From the NCBI GenBank assembly GCA_021292165.1, contig CM037877.1, forward strand, positions 110,421,858 through 110,485,857: DNA of 64,000 nt, given 5' to 3'. Of this stretch, positions 11,223 through 21,589 are shown piece after piece. This stretch comes from Shinisaurus crocodilurus. Its lineage: Eukaryota > Chordata > Lepidosauria > Squamata > Shinisauridae. Both the position numbers and the translations under genes were made by a program. Within the stretch, counting starts at the first letter, position 1. Each line of letters begins with the position of its first letter. Below the pieces are notes generated by a model that saw nothing but the letters and a program-made list of their open reading frames with translations, made no database searches and was not told where the DNA came from.

Positions 11223-11958
11223 CCCTCACTGGCATTTAGCAGTTGTATGTGTGTGTGTGTGCACCCCTGTACAGAGGAGAGAGGGGAAGAAGATGGAAGT
11301 GAGTATGGTGTCTGGGAGATGGAGAAAAGAAGGGAAAGGAGGGTCTTGCTCCTCTGAAGGAAAAAGGCCAGAGGGGTTTGAAGGAAATTAGGGAGAGAGA
11401 TAAAAGAGTTATGATTTTGATTCTGGGAATAGAGAAAGTGATAAGAGAGGAAAGCTGTTATAAGAGAAAGTGAATGTAAAAGCAATAGGAGGGAAAGATG
11501 AAAGATGGCAGTTTAGGGCGAATAGGGTACAAGTTAAGCATAAAAGAAGGGGAGAAGAAATGACAGATGAATAAAAATATTTTGAGAGGCAAGTGGGAGG
11601 AAGGTATAATATATTATAAAGTCTTCTCCACTTAACAGCCTCTGGATCAGGAAATGCTGTCTAAAATTGGGTGCTTGCATCTTGATACCTCCAGAGCCAG
11701 CGACAGTACTTAACTTGAGAAAGCTAAACTATAGAACTCCCTGCCTCAAGGAAATTGCTGTGGCAAGTCCTATAGCAATTTCCAAAGAGGGATCAGATAT
11801 CAATAGAAAATGATATCAGTAATTACCATCTAATTATACTAAACTCCACCTCCATCTTCCGCTATTTTGTGACTGCACTGCCATTTTTTGCTGGGGGCTT
11901 CAGTAATTTTCAGTTCTCTCAAGTGGGTCCTGGGGGTAGAAGGTTTGAGAACTAGATA

Positions 11959-12208
11959 CAGTAATACCTTGGATTGCGAGTAACTTGGTCTGAGAGCGTT
12001 TTGCAAGACAAGCAAAAAAATTTAATTTCTTTTTACTTGATAAATGAGCAAGGTCTTGCAAGACAAGTGTAGGGATGTAACCGCTCACCTTGAGCGGGCC
12101 GAAATCGCCCCTGCTCATGCCCGCCAGAGACTCGCTTTGATATAAGAGTGTTTTGGATTACAAGCACGGTTCCGGAATGAATTATGCTTGCAATCCAAGG
12201 TATTACTG
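11959..12208. mobile_element. Mariner/pogo-type MITE, TA-flanked
   Basis: The ends are CAGTAATACCTTGGATTGC (left) and its inverted counterpart GCAATCCAAGGTATTACTG (right). TA lies directly outside both ends (11957-11958 and 12209-12210). The inner sequence GTCTTGCAAGACAAG is itself repetitive. The element is 250 bp and non-autonomous. Confidence 0.85.
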
Positions 12209-12715
12209 TACTAGGTAATTGTGCCTTGGTAGCAAATCTATTGTGACACGTTAATGATGTTGGCAAGGTTAACGGTTCAGGTTCTTTTCTTGGAACCATT
12301 ATTATGGGATTATTTCAATTAAGATGTTATTGTATCTTTTAATCTTTACAAAAATGTTGCTCTGTTGTATTGCGAATCTTTTATTTATTTATTTAACTCA
12401 TGTTCTCAGTCCAAAGCAAGGGAGGGCTAATTCTTAGCCACAGGGGCCGCACTTTCCCTGCTGCCACCAAAATAACTGCCATGCTGCTGTATTTGCTGGC
12501 AAAATTCAGTGGCGTGGTGGCAGCAAAAAAAAGGCCACATTTTCCTTTTAAAACATGGCATTTTTTAAAACAAGAAGAAATGTGGTGTTCTTTGTTTTGT
12601 TTTTGCTGTTGCTGCACTGCCAGATTTCGGTAGTGCAGGAGGTGGGGTGGGCTGCAAAAAAGACCAGGGGGAGCCATATATAGCCTGTGGACCATGTGTT
12701 GCCCACCCACCCTTT

Positions 12716-12811
12716 CCCAGATGTTTTTTGGCCTACAACTCCCAGTTGGCCTACAACTCCCTGGGAGTTGTAGGCCAAAAACATCTGGGGACCCAAGGTT
12801 GGAGAACACTG
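12716..12811. mobile_element. hAT MITE fragment, same family as 40355-40489
   Basis: The right end is identical in kind to the MITE at 40355: GGGAGTTGTAGGCC, AAAAACATCTGGGGACCC and TTGGAGAACACTG. The left arm has lost its terminal part and carries a tandem copy of TTGGCCTACAACTCCC. The centre is an inverted repeat around CTCCCTGGGAG. Confidence 0.7.
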
Positions 12812-12909
12812 GTCTAAAGGTAAGTTGTGTCTTTAAATGATGCACATCTTGTCCATTCCTTTTGAGGATGCATTTGTCTTGCACCACCCTCTTGTCCTTT
12901 AGATATTAA

Positions 12910-13055
12910 CAGGGCTTTTTTTCTGGTGGAACTCACCGGAACTGAGTTCCAGCACCTTTTCTTCTATTAACTGCATTACAATTTAATCGCCATCTACTCC
13001 CGAGGAAATGTAATCCAAGAGTTCCGGTACCTTTTTCTCCAGAAAAAAAGCACTG
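12910..13055. mobile_element. hAT MITE, 146 bp, with 8-bp target duplication
   Basis: The left end CAGGGCTTTTTTTCTGG and right end CCAGAAAAAAAGCACTG are inverted repeats. The target duplication GATATTAA is present on both sides (12902-12909 and 13056-13063). Confidence 0.88.
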
Positions 13056-13069
13056 GATATTAAGGATCA

Positions 13070-14010
13070 AGGATCTATATGCTGTCAGTTCCTGACTGCA
13101 GAAACATGAAGCGAAAACTCTGGGTTTTCTTCATTTTAACTTGAAGGATTTTTTTAAAAAAATGGGGGGGGCTGTGGTTGCTATTCACTCACTCTTTGGA
13201 GGGCGGGGGTAGAAAGACTATTTCTCTGATTTTCTTTTTTCTCTTCCTTAGCTAGCCATTTGTGATCTTGATGCTTACCTGAAGGCTTTATGGCCTGCCC
13301 TTCAGCTAAATTGCCCTCCGAGACGTTTTCATTCCATTTTGCTAGGTATTTCTTGATATGGTTTCCTTACTGTCAAATTCCTGGATTTCTCACCTAGGTC
13401 ACCTTCAAGTAAATAATAATTTAAATATAATAATTTAAAAACCAATTAATAAATTAAGAAAAAATTAAAGGCCACATTCATTTTTAGCATTCTTAATGCT
13501 AGTATGTCATCTATTCTTAAAAATTACAAGAGCTCTTTTCCATACTGGATGTAAAGAATGTTACTTTGCCACGTTTCAAAATGCAGCCCTCCTTAGGAGA
13601 GAGTAATTGAGGTCAGGAAAGATTCATGAAGTTCTCCAGAAGAGTGATATAAATAGCAAACACTGGGGTTTGGGTACATTTGTGTTAATTGCTTTTCACA
13701 AACTAATTTGTCACTTTTTTCCTCTACAAAATAGTCTTGCTGCACCTTTGTTGTATGGGTTTTAAATTAAGATCTTAATTTAAGTATCTTATTAAACTCT
13801 ACTGAAGGGTGCCGATAATATTTCATGTAAATTAAGGATGACATTTTCAAGATGTGTGCCAAACGTAATACATCTAAATCTCTATTTAGACTTGTATATA
13901 AAAGATTTTATTTTCTGAAATCCGGGGACCTTGTAATTCCCATTGGCCTCAGGCATTTCACTGTAAGTTTGAAAACATTACCGTAGTTTATTTTCAGAAG
14001 TATATTATCT
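13070..14010 (+). other. NRG1: NRG1 intron, little structure
   Basis: No repeat family recognised. It contains a 22-bp perfect palindrome at 13762-13783 with the core AAATTAAGATCTTAATTT. Confidence 0.4.
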
Positions 14011-14017
14011 GTAATTC

Positions 14018-14076
<59 letters not shown>
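14018..14076. repeat. (TG)n(AG)n microsatellite
   Basis: A TG run of about 9 units changes directly into a GA run of about 20 units. Confidence 0.95.
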
Positions 14077-14079
<3 letters not shown>

Positions 14080-14339
14080 CTGTAAGATTATTCACTATGC
14101 AAGTTGGTTACAGAAGAAAACCAAAGGTGGTTTTATGGTGAAAAATACACTATCCATTTAGATCCATTGAACTCATTGGAAATTATAAGGAAGTTTCTGA
14201 TTAAGACCTGGTCTTTGTTGATTTAATGGTCACAACTCCTAACGTGAATTTGTAAAGATCCTATAAACTATAGTCTGTCTTCTCTTGAATGAGGGTGAGG
14301 GTGGGGAGATGACAAGAGCATCCCCAGTTAAATGAATAC

Positions 14340-14600
14340 ATGAATCTGCAGTATACTGAGTCACACCTGTGGACTCTCTAGCTCAGTATTGTCTGCAGTA
14401 ACTGGCAGTAGCTCTCCAGACTCCAGTATTTCAGATCAGAGCCTTTCTAAGCTCTACCTCAAATTACCAGGGATTGAGCCTGGGATCTTGTGCATGCAGG
14501 GTGCATGAAAAGGTTTTACCCTGAAAGGCAACCAGAAATAATTTTAAATAAATAAATAAAAATGCAAAGCATATGTTCTGTCACTGAGCTCTAGCCCCAT
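14340..14600 (-). mobile_element. tRNA-derived SINE, minus strand, interrupted
   Basis: On the minus strand the head (14562-14595) reads GCTCAGTGACAGAACATATG, a tRNA-like A-box region. The body continues with TCCCAGGCTCAATCCCTGG (B-box-like GGCTCAATCCC, near 14470-14490) and CTGAGCTAGAGAGTCC. About 45 bp containing AAATAAATAAATAAA split head from body (14513-14560). This is a common reptile SINE arrangement. Confidence 0.6.
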
Positions 14601-15059
14601 CTGTTGTCCTGCAGTATAAGACAAAAATTATCGGGTTGATTACTTCCTCCACTGTAAGTTTCAAGGGGCTAAAGTGACTTATTGTTAGATCTAGTATGCC
14701 ATGCTTACATATAAAAATGATCTGACAGTTTGTTGGTTGTTTTTAAAGGAAACTGCTAAGTGTGGCTTGAAGTTGGTAAATAAGTTAAAATTCCTAGGCA
14801 ACAGTTAAGAGGAATCCAAGTATCATCCACTATTTGGTTTTTTAAAAAAACACAAAACACTGATTATTTGAGGACCTGAACAGACCAGAGTTGTTTTGAT
14901 GCTAGGAGTCATACCTGCTGAGTTTCCACTGTGAGCAGGGAACTCTTCTCTCTCAGCTGACCAGGTCTGTATGCTAAAACAATAGATTGTACTAGCTGAA
15001 CTTTTCAGAGAATTTATTGGGCTACAGAGACCTTTAATCTGTTTTCTCATTTTCTCATT

Positions 15060-15125
15060 CATACACACACGTTCATACACACACACACACACACATGCAC
15101 ACATACACACACATATACATACATG
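15060..15125. repeat. (CA)n-rich simple repeat
   Basis: Imperfect ACACAC and ATACAC tracts with interspersed CATG. A short ORF across it is low-complexity only. Confidence 0.85.
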
Positions 15126-15138
15126 CATACATATTATA

Positions 15139-15347
15139 GGCAGTATCCAATGCAACACTACTGCTGATGTAAGTTGTGTTGCACTAGTGTAAATGACCTG
15201 TAGCACAACGCCAATAGCACTTGCTGACATTATGGTTTTCCCAGGAAAACTTGTTGCACCAGAAGGTACTGTTGGTGTTGTGTTAGAGGTTGTTTACGCT
15301 AGAGCAACATAATTTATGTTAGCTGTAGTGTCTCATTGAATACTGCC
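15139..15347. mobile_element. TIR-bearing MITE, 209 bp
   Basis: Left terminus GGCAGTATCCAATG and right terminus CATTGAATACTGCC are inverted repeats with one mismatch in 14. The inside carries further symmetric TTGTGTTGCAC.AG-type sequence. Superfamily not determined. Confidence 0.65.
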
Positions 15348-15952
15348 TCTGTGTGTGCATGTTTGTGTGTATACACATGCACATGCTTATTCCTTCCTCT
15401 TACCATTTTACCTGAAGTAGAGGGGAAAGCATGGGAGAATATTTCTCATTTCCATATAATATTTTGGAGCATCAATCAAACACTGAAAGATGCAGTAGCT
15501 TTTTTAGAAATAGTACTTTATCATTGTGGACAGAGGTGAAGGAAGACAGTGAGCCTCTATATTTCCTTAAGGCTGGAAAATATTTAGAAGGCAACCATAG
15601 CTCCTTCCAGAAATCTTGTTGCCATCTGCCTTTTGGCCAGCACTAGAGCATGCATTATACTCCTTCAAGAACTTCTTCCTGTTTTTTGTTTTTTATTTTT
15701 CTCATTTCTATTTTCCTCTGATAGAACCAAAAGCTTGGCTTTTACAAGCTGCATATAATGTAATGTTTTTGGTTCTTACACGGTTCGTATAAGGCCTATG
15801 TGAATCTCAGCTTCTATTTGAGTACTGTGAATTCTGTGATGCTGAAACCTTTTTCTAGGTATTTAACCATTTTACATATATTAGCTCACTCTTTGTATTT
15901 ATTGATTTATGAATCATTTGTATCTGCCTTGAGTGCCATTTTCTTGCTACAA

Positions 15953-15974
15953 ATCAAATCAATCAATCAATCAA
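15953..15974. repeat. (AATC)n simple repeat
   Basis: Five copies of AATC directly before the DIRS element. It may be the tail of an older LINE. Confidence 0.7.
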
Positions 15975-16844
15975 TATTCTGCCGTTCCCAGCTACATGGG
16001 TCTACAAATTGGTTCACAACAAGTTATTAAATAATGACATGAATTCTTCTTCATGGTCTCTGTGCATCGCACACATATGGGCTCTGCGCCTGCGCTGAGA
16101 CCATTCTGGAAAGTTCTAAAGCTGAGGTAAACTGGGCAGGATCCCCTCCCATCGCGCCTGCTCTGTAGCGTGGCTCCCGCCCATTCCCTCAATTCCTCTT
16201 CAACCGCCATTGCAGCTAGTCATCTCCGGAGGTTCTTCTCTACAACTCAGCCGAGTACTTAAAATTGTCTTTTTCAAAAACTTTTTCCTCTTAAACCTTT
16301 TTCCTCTTCTTCCTTTCATCAAAAAAACAAAAAAAAAAATTCTTCTTCTTTGTTTCTTCTCTCTCTGAGGAAATGCCGTTAAAGGTTCCCTTTCAAAAAT
16401 GTGTCCGTTTGGGGGCTAAATTACCCCAGCTGATGGCCACTCTTTATGCCTGTTATGTTTGGGAGTGGGACATGTGGTGGAAACATGACACCATTGTCAG
16501 GCATTCACTAGGGCAACGAGGAAACAACATGCTTTAAAGCTTAAAACGGCACTTTGGCAGTAAACTTTATTGGCGGTTGGCCCCTCTATACCGTGGGCCG
16601 TGACGCTCAAACCAAGATCATCGCTGTCTCATACTATAGTGACAGCAACTCAGAATGAGGAATCCCCACTTAAGAAAAAGGACAAAAAAGCCCACAAATG
16701 CTCTAAGGAAGAGCAAAAGAGACTCCACAGAGATAGCATTCTTCTTCCACTCTTTTTTCTCGACAGTGATACCGAAGTTGATCTCGTTCAGTAACGTCGT
16801 CAGACGTTCGTATCGCTCCAGATATGCCTACTATAATCGAACCC

Positions 16845-17175
16845 GAGATGATCGCTACACTCGATATCGAGCTCCCACTTCACCTTGATATCGAGAGGAC
16901 CACAGATCTCCTTCACTATATGACATTGAGACTGAATGACATCATCACAGCCTGCTCGATGTCGAGTCTCGACATCGACGTCAAGGGGACCTGGTCGACA
17001 TCGATCATCGCTCTTGACATCGAAGGGACCTGATCGACGGCAAACATCGCTCTTGACATCAAAGAGACCTGGTCGACACCGAATTGCCTCGACACCGCAG
17101 TCCTATCAATGTTGAGTCTCGGGATCGACGTTGAAGATCTCCACTCGACATCGAACATTGACCTCAACATCGTAC
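16845..17175 (+). repeat. Degenerate TCGACATCGA-rich coding minisatellite
   Basis: Phrases such as GACCTGGTCGACATCGATC, CATCGCTCTTGACATCGAAG and GACCTGATCGACGGCAAAC recur with a period near 40-45 bp, three times in 16985-17090 and more loosely on each side. A related array with CTTGACAAATACA units lies at 19296-19395. CpG is unusually dense for the region. Confidence 0.75.
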
Positions 17176-17745
17176 TGCTGCAACTGTCACTGAAGAAAAG
17201 CTGCCTGCCTGTCAACCTTCCGCTGAACCAAAATCTGCTTCACTCCTGCCTCTGTCAGATCATCAGTCCTCTTCAGACTTACCTTATTCTGACTCAGATT
17301 ATCTGAATTGCCAGGTTCTTCACCAGATTTGCAAGTAGAATCTAAACTATCCACTTCACCAACTGAAGACCTGGGTACATTTGCAGACCATGTGATGAGG
17401 ATGATGGCAGCCCTGGGCAATTGGGCATAGAAACTAAAATAGAGACACCTGAGATAGAAGATCCAGTTTACAATATTATTCATTCTACACAAACGTCTCC
17501 CACTCTGGTTCCCTATCTACCGTACTGACATTATTGGACACTGTAAAAAACACTTGGAAAACGCCAGTGCTATCCCAGCTACAGGAAGAAGATTGGAATC
17601 TTTATACCGGGTACACCAGGAAGAAGCAAATTTCCTTTTCTCGCACCCAGCACCAAATTCTATTATTGTGCAATCCGCACAATCTAGCACTGGCAAACAA
17701 CATAACACGCCTGTAGATCAAGAAGGGAAGAAACTGGATGCGTGT

Positions 17746-18593
17746 TGTGAAGGACTGCTGCTTGCCAGCCCTACCAGGTAGGCCGCAGTACCAACTTACC
17801 CAGGGACTGCCACCCACCTTCCCTCTCTTTACAGTGCACCAAAGTGGTGTAGCAGCCCAGCCTTGCAAACAAAGAAGGAACACACCATTATTAAGATGTA
17901 GACTTTATTAAAACAAAAATTAAAAGTTAAGCAGTGTAGAGTCTCCAATGGTCCAATACATATAAAAATATTCCCTTATAAGAAAGGGCTGAAAGGAGGG
18001 TAGAGAAAAGGGGTGAGGTAAGTTGTTGTGAGGGAAGGGGAAGGGGAATAAAAAGGGTCTTTAAAAGATTATCTAAAACAAACCCAAAAGTCTGCGAAGA
18101 ACCGCTTGAGCCAAACCAGGCCTAGCCCTCCCAGCTATCCTGAAATCTCGGCATACTTGCCCATGATGGAACTCCCACAGCGTCCAGGCCCGAGGAAGAA
18201 CAAAGAACCCTCCTGACCAGACTCTTTTATCTAAAACTGGACTCCTTACCTGCCCAATCTCCACCAATCCCATCATCCTGTTAGGCAGAACTTTCTTGCC
18301 TGATTCCTGAAGGAGGGTCCCCCACCCCTTCTCAGCTGCGGGTACTTTCGCATGACTTCATCCCAATTAGCTCTGGCCTTTGTGTTACAGCTCTGCAGAT
18401 AACCTGTTGTCTCCCAGCTGTCATTAATCTATCAGGTACTCCCTACTCCAGCTCCAAGGATGCTGGCACATTCCAAAGAAGGGTAAAAAAACAAGGGTAA
18501 AGAGAGAGGCAGAATCAAGAAAGGGAGGGGGAAGGGAAGAAGAAAACCAGACGGCCCAACTTAGCTCAACCGCCGCCATGTCCCTTCTTTACA
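17746..18593 (-). mobile_element. Solo LTR of an endogenous retrovirus, 848 bp, minus strand
   Basis: The element begins TGTGAAGGA and ends TTCTTTACA (TG...CA termini with a short inverted repeat). It is flanked by the 5-bp duplication CGTGT at 17741-17745 and 18594-18598. On the minus strand an AATAAA-type signal falls near 17904-17909, toward the 3' end. No internal viral genes are present, so it is a recombined single LTR inside DIRS gag. Confidence 0.85.
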
Positions 18594-19399
18594 CGTGTGG
18601 CAGACGCATATATTCTTCAAGCTCTCTGGGTCTCAGAGTCAGCAACTACCAAGCCATTATGGCAAGATATCAGTTATTTTTAACTGAAAAGTTAAGGAAT
18701 CTCTGTGATTACCTCCCAGAGGAGAAGCGAGACTTGGCAAGAGTACTGCAAGCAGAAGCAATCAGTATGGCGACCCTACAGATGAATAACGCAAGTCACC
18801 AAACTGATTCCCATGCCAGGTCTCTGATTAGTGCCCACCTCCTCTAACAGTTGGTTGCATGGTACAAATGCCAAGAAAAGGAGGGAGGACATCGAAGTCA
18901 ATGCCCTCCTCAGTTCGATGTCATGCTTGGCTTCACTCCACCACACTAACATCAGACATGAAAGCTCCATTTGATGGAGAAGGTCTATTCCATGTGAATA
19001 CGGATGATTCTGGATGTGGTTCAAAAGGCCAGGGTCAGTGCCCAGAAGATGGGTCTCGGTACTCTACCGCAGCACAAGCAATACAAGCCACGACAGTGGA
19101 CTAGATTCCCATCTTCCACCACTCCATTTCAACCTCATTTTCAAATGAGAGGCCAGGATGCATGTCCACATGATCGCCAGTCTCCCGGACCAAAGAAATA
19201 ATTTCCGCAGTCTCATTACCAAGGTCCTAGGAAAGGCAATTCTTTTGGGAAACAGCGTCTTTGACTCCTCTCCAGCATGGACTATAACAAAAACAACAGA
19301 CTTGACCATTTCACAGGACTTGACAAATACATTGGGCTTGAGTCTTGACAAATACACAGGATTTGACAACTACATCGGACTTGACAACCACGATCTGCT

Positions 19400-20262
19400 A
19401 CACAGACAGGCTGTCCAGGTACCTCCCATCATGGCCATCCATCACAACCAACCGCTGGGTTCTCAACATCACCCAGCACGGGTACCGAATCGACTTCAAT
19501 GTCCTCCCTCCTTTTCTTGGCATTTGTACCACGCAACCAACTCCAGTACTGTTAGAGGAGGTGGACACTTCGTTACAGAAAGGCACCATCCAGCCTGCTC
19601 TCATTCGACATCTGCAGGAGGGACTCTACTCCCGATATTTTACAGTGCCAAAAAAGGATGGAGGACTTCGACCGATCCTGGACCTTCAACTGGTAAACTA
19701 TTTCATTACACCAAAGAAATTCAGAATGGTCACCATCCAATCGATCCTGCCACTACTTCGCAGGACCGATTGGTTCACGTTCATCCACCTGCAGGACACT
19801 TATTTTCATATCCCCATTCACAAAGACAGTCGAAAATACTTAAGGTTCAAAATAAGAAACAATGCTTACCAATTTGTTGTTCTCCTGTTCAGGCTCTCCA
19901 CCGCACCCTGGGTATTTACAAAGTGCATGGCTGTAGTCTGCACGAGTCTCCTAGCCAAGGGAATCAGGATATTTCCCTATCTCGATGACTGGCTGGTCAT
20001 CGATTTATCCAGAATTCATCTTCAATCTGCTCTTTGAACAACCCTGTCCATGCTCGACGAACTCGGCTTATGTCTAAACATCAAGAAGTCAGTCCTCAAT
20101 CCTACAAAAGAAATAAAATTCATAGGAGCAGTTCACAATGCGAAGGATGGCCAGGCATTTCTACCTCAAGACAGAGTAGACAAAATACTTACCATCTCGA
20201 GACACATGTACCGAGCTCCTTCATCCTCAGCGAGGGCGATCCAACATCTTCTCGGACATATG
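19400..20262 (+). pseudogene. DIRS reverse transcriptase domain
   Basis: The frame encodes FTVPKKDGGLRPILDLQLVN (19639-19698), DWFTFIHLQDTYFHIPIH (19768-19821), LSTAPWVFTKCMAVVC (19891-19938) and the catalytic box FPYLDDWLV (19972-19998). These are the fingers and palm motifs of DIRS-group RTs. A TGA stop at 20035-20037 breaks the frame, which then continues without a shift (LCLNIKKSVLNPTKEIKFIG, 20068-20127). It ends at the LINE insertion at 20263. Expected role: copying DIRS RNA into circular DNA. Confidence 0.85.
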
Positions 20263-20582
20263 TTCCATGGGACTTTTCTGAGGGCCTTTCTGAGGGCCTT
20301 TTCTGTGGCGGCCCCCATACTGTGGAACTCCCTCCCTAGTGACATCCGCCATGCCCCCTCTCTGTGAGCTTCCGCCACTCACTAAAAACATGGTTATTCA
20401 GGCGGGAATGTGGGGTGGGTTAAGATTCTAAAAGTTATACTGTTTTATACTGTTTTAAATATGTTTTATATCATGTATTTTAAATGTACTTTATCATGTT
20501 GTACATCGCCCAGAGTGGCCGGTTTGCCGGCCAGATGGGCGATCCAGAAATACAACAAACAAACAAACAAACAAACAAATAA
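20263..20582 (+). mobile_element. L2-type LINE 3' end inserted in DIRS
   Basis: Flanked by the 5-bp duplication ATATG (20258-20262 and 20583-20587). The start encodes AAPILWNSLPSDIRHAPSL, the conserved C-terminal LWNSLPxxIRxAxSL motif of L2/CR1-clade ORF2. The 3' UTR includes CATCGCCCAGAGTGGCCGG and ends in (AAAC)n AAAT. The first 40 bp have a tandem copy of CTGAGGGCCTTT. Insertion plus one duplication copy is 325 bp, which shifts the DIRS frame by one. Confidence 0.85.
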
Positions 20583-20584
20583 AT

Positions 20585-21380
20585 ATGGCATCAACTGTGC
20601 AAGTAGTACATTATGCCCGTCTTCACATGAGGACTCTTCAAAATTGGCTCATCCGCTCCTTCGACCCGCAAAGACAGTCACCTTCTACTCGCCTCTCCAT
20701 TCCATGGAACATCAAAACATCTTTACTATGGTGGATGGACAAGAAAAATCTCATCGAAGGAGTGCCTTTTCATCCACTGACTCCAACAAGGATTCTAACA
20801 ACAGATGCCTCCCTCCTGGAATGGGGAGCGCATTGTGCAGGCCACACAGCTCAGGGCACTTGGAATTCTGTCGAGTGCAAAATGCACATCAACATGTTAG
20901 AACTAATGGCAGTATGGAATGCCATGAAGGCACTGGAGTCTCTTCTTTGCAACCAACACATGCGAGTTGTCTCAGACAACATGACCGTCATAGCCTACCT
21001 CAACAAAGAGGATGGAATGAGGTTGATGCGGCTCACAAGACTGACCCTCAGAATTTTCGACTGGACAATTCCAAGATCCATGTCTCTGGTGGTGATTCAC
21101 ATCGCAGGAAAAGACAACACACTGGCAGATACTCTAAGCAGAGTCTCCATGCAGTCACACAAGTGGCAACTGGATCCAGGGATCCGCAGTTGGATTTTCT
21201 TGATTTGGGGTCAACCAGCAGTAGACCTATTCGCCACTTCCGAGAACACAACCTGCCATCTTTTTTGCAGCAGGGCAGCATCCAATCCCAAATCCATCAC
21301 AGATGCCTTCATGATGAAATGGTCAGGTCATCTGTATTACATGTTTCCACCTCTTCTTCTGTTAATGTGAGTCATCTAAA
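20585..21380 (+). pseudogene. DIRS RNase H domain
   Basis: Continuing after the LINE insertion: VQVVHYARLHMRTLQNWLIR, then ILTTDASLLEWGAHC (20793-20837), MLELMAVWNAMKALE (20897-20941), VVSDNMTVIAYLNKEDG (20966-21016) and HIAGKDNTLADTLSR (21098-21142). TDAS, E and SDN are RNase H active-site positions (D-E-D), and the final D in LADTLSR fits the fourth. The RNase H follows the RT directly as in other DIRS elements. The frame stays open for 261 codons. Confidence 0.85.
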
Positions 21381-21589
21381 AAATATGGAGGGACAGGGCG
21401 GACTGCATTCTTGTAGCCCCATGGTGCCCGTGGCAACCGTGGTTCCCCCAACTCCTGCACCTTTCGAGAGGAGAATATTGGTCGCTCTCGATAGTGTCAA
21501 CGCTGTTAACTCAAGCTCAAGGCAACATCCAGCACCCGGATTTGAAGAGCCTAGCGTTAATGGTGTGGCAGATTCGGTGATTCTATCCC

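Larger units (their letters stand above)
10709..11955. mobile_element. Probable hAT element with large internal palindromes
   Basis: The left end CAGTAATTCTGAAATGGTGGGCC and the right end near 11927-11955 (GTCCTGGGGGTAGAAGG then TTTGAGAACTA) resemble opposite termini of one hAT family (CAGTG.TTCTCAAA... type). The interior holds two inverted repeats, described separately. No clear 8-bp target duplication was read, so the boundaries are tentative. Confidence 0.45.
16570..19200 (+). pseudogene. DIRS gag-like ORF, broken
   Basis: Lysine-rich KKKDKKAHKCSKEEQKRL (16672-16725) is followed by an aspartate- and serine-rich stretch encoded by the TCGACATCGA-rich array. The downstream half resumes after the solo LTR with RRIYSSSSLGLRVSNYQAIM (18602-18661) and MARYQLFLTEKLRNLCDYLP (18659-18718), a region I recognise from vertebrate DIRS gag. 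The product would package DIRS RNA. Stops and frameshifts throughout. Confidence 0.6.

Noticed and set aside
10725..11485. Two long overlapping frames of about 210 codons on opposite strands.
   Set aside because: They mirror each other because of the 126-bp-arm palindrome at 10961-11222. No domain is recognisable and no splice-site context supports a gene.
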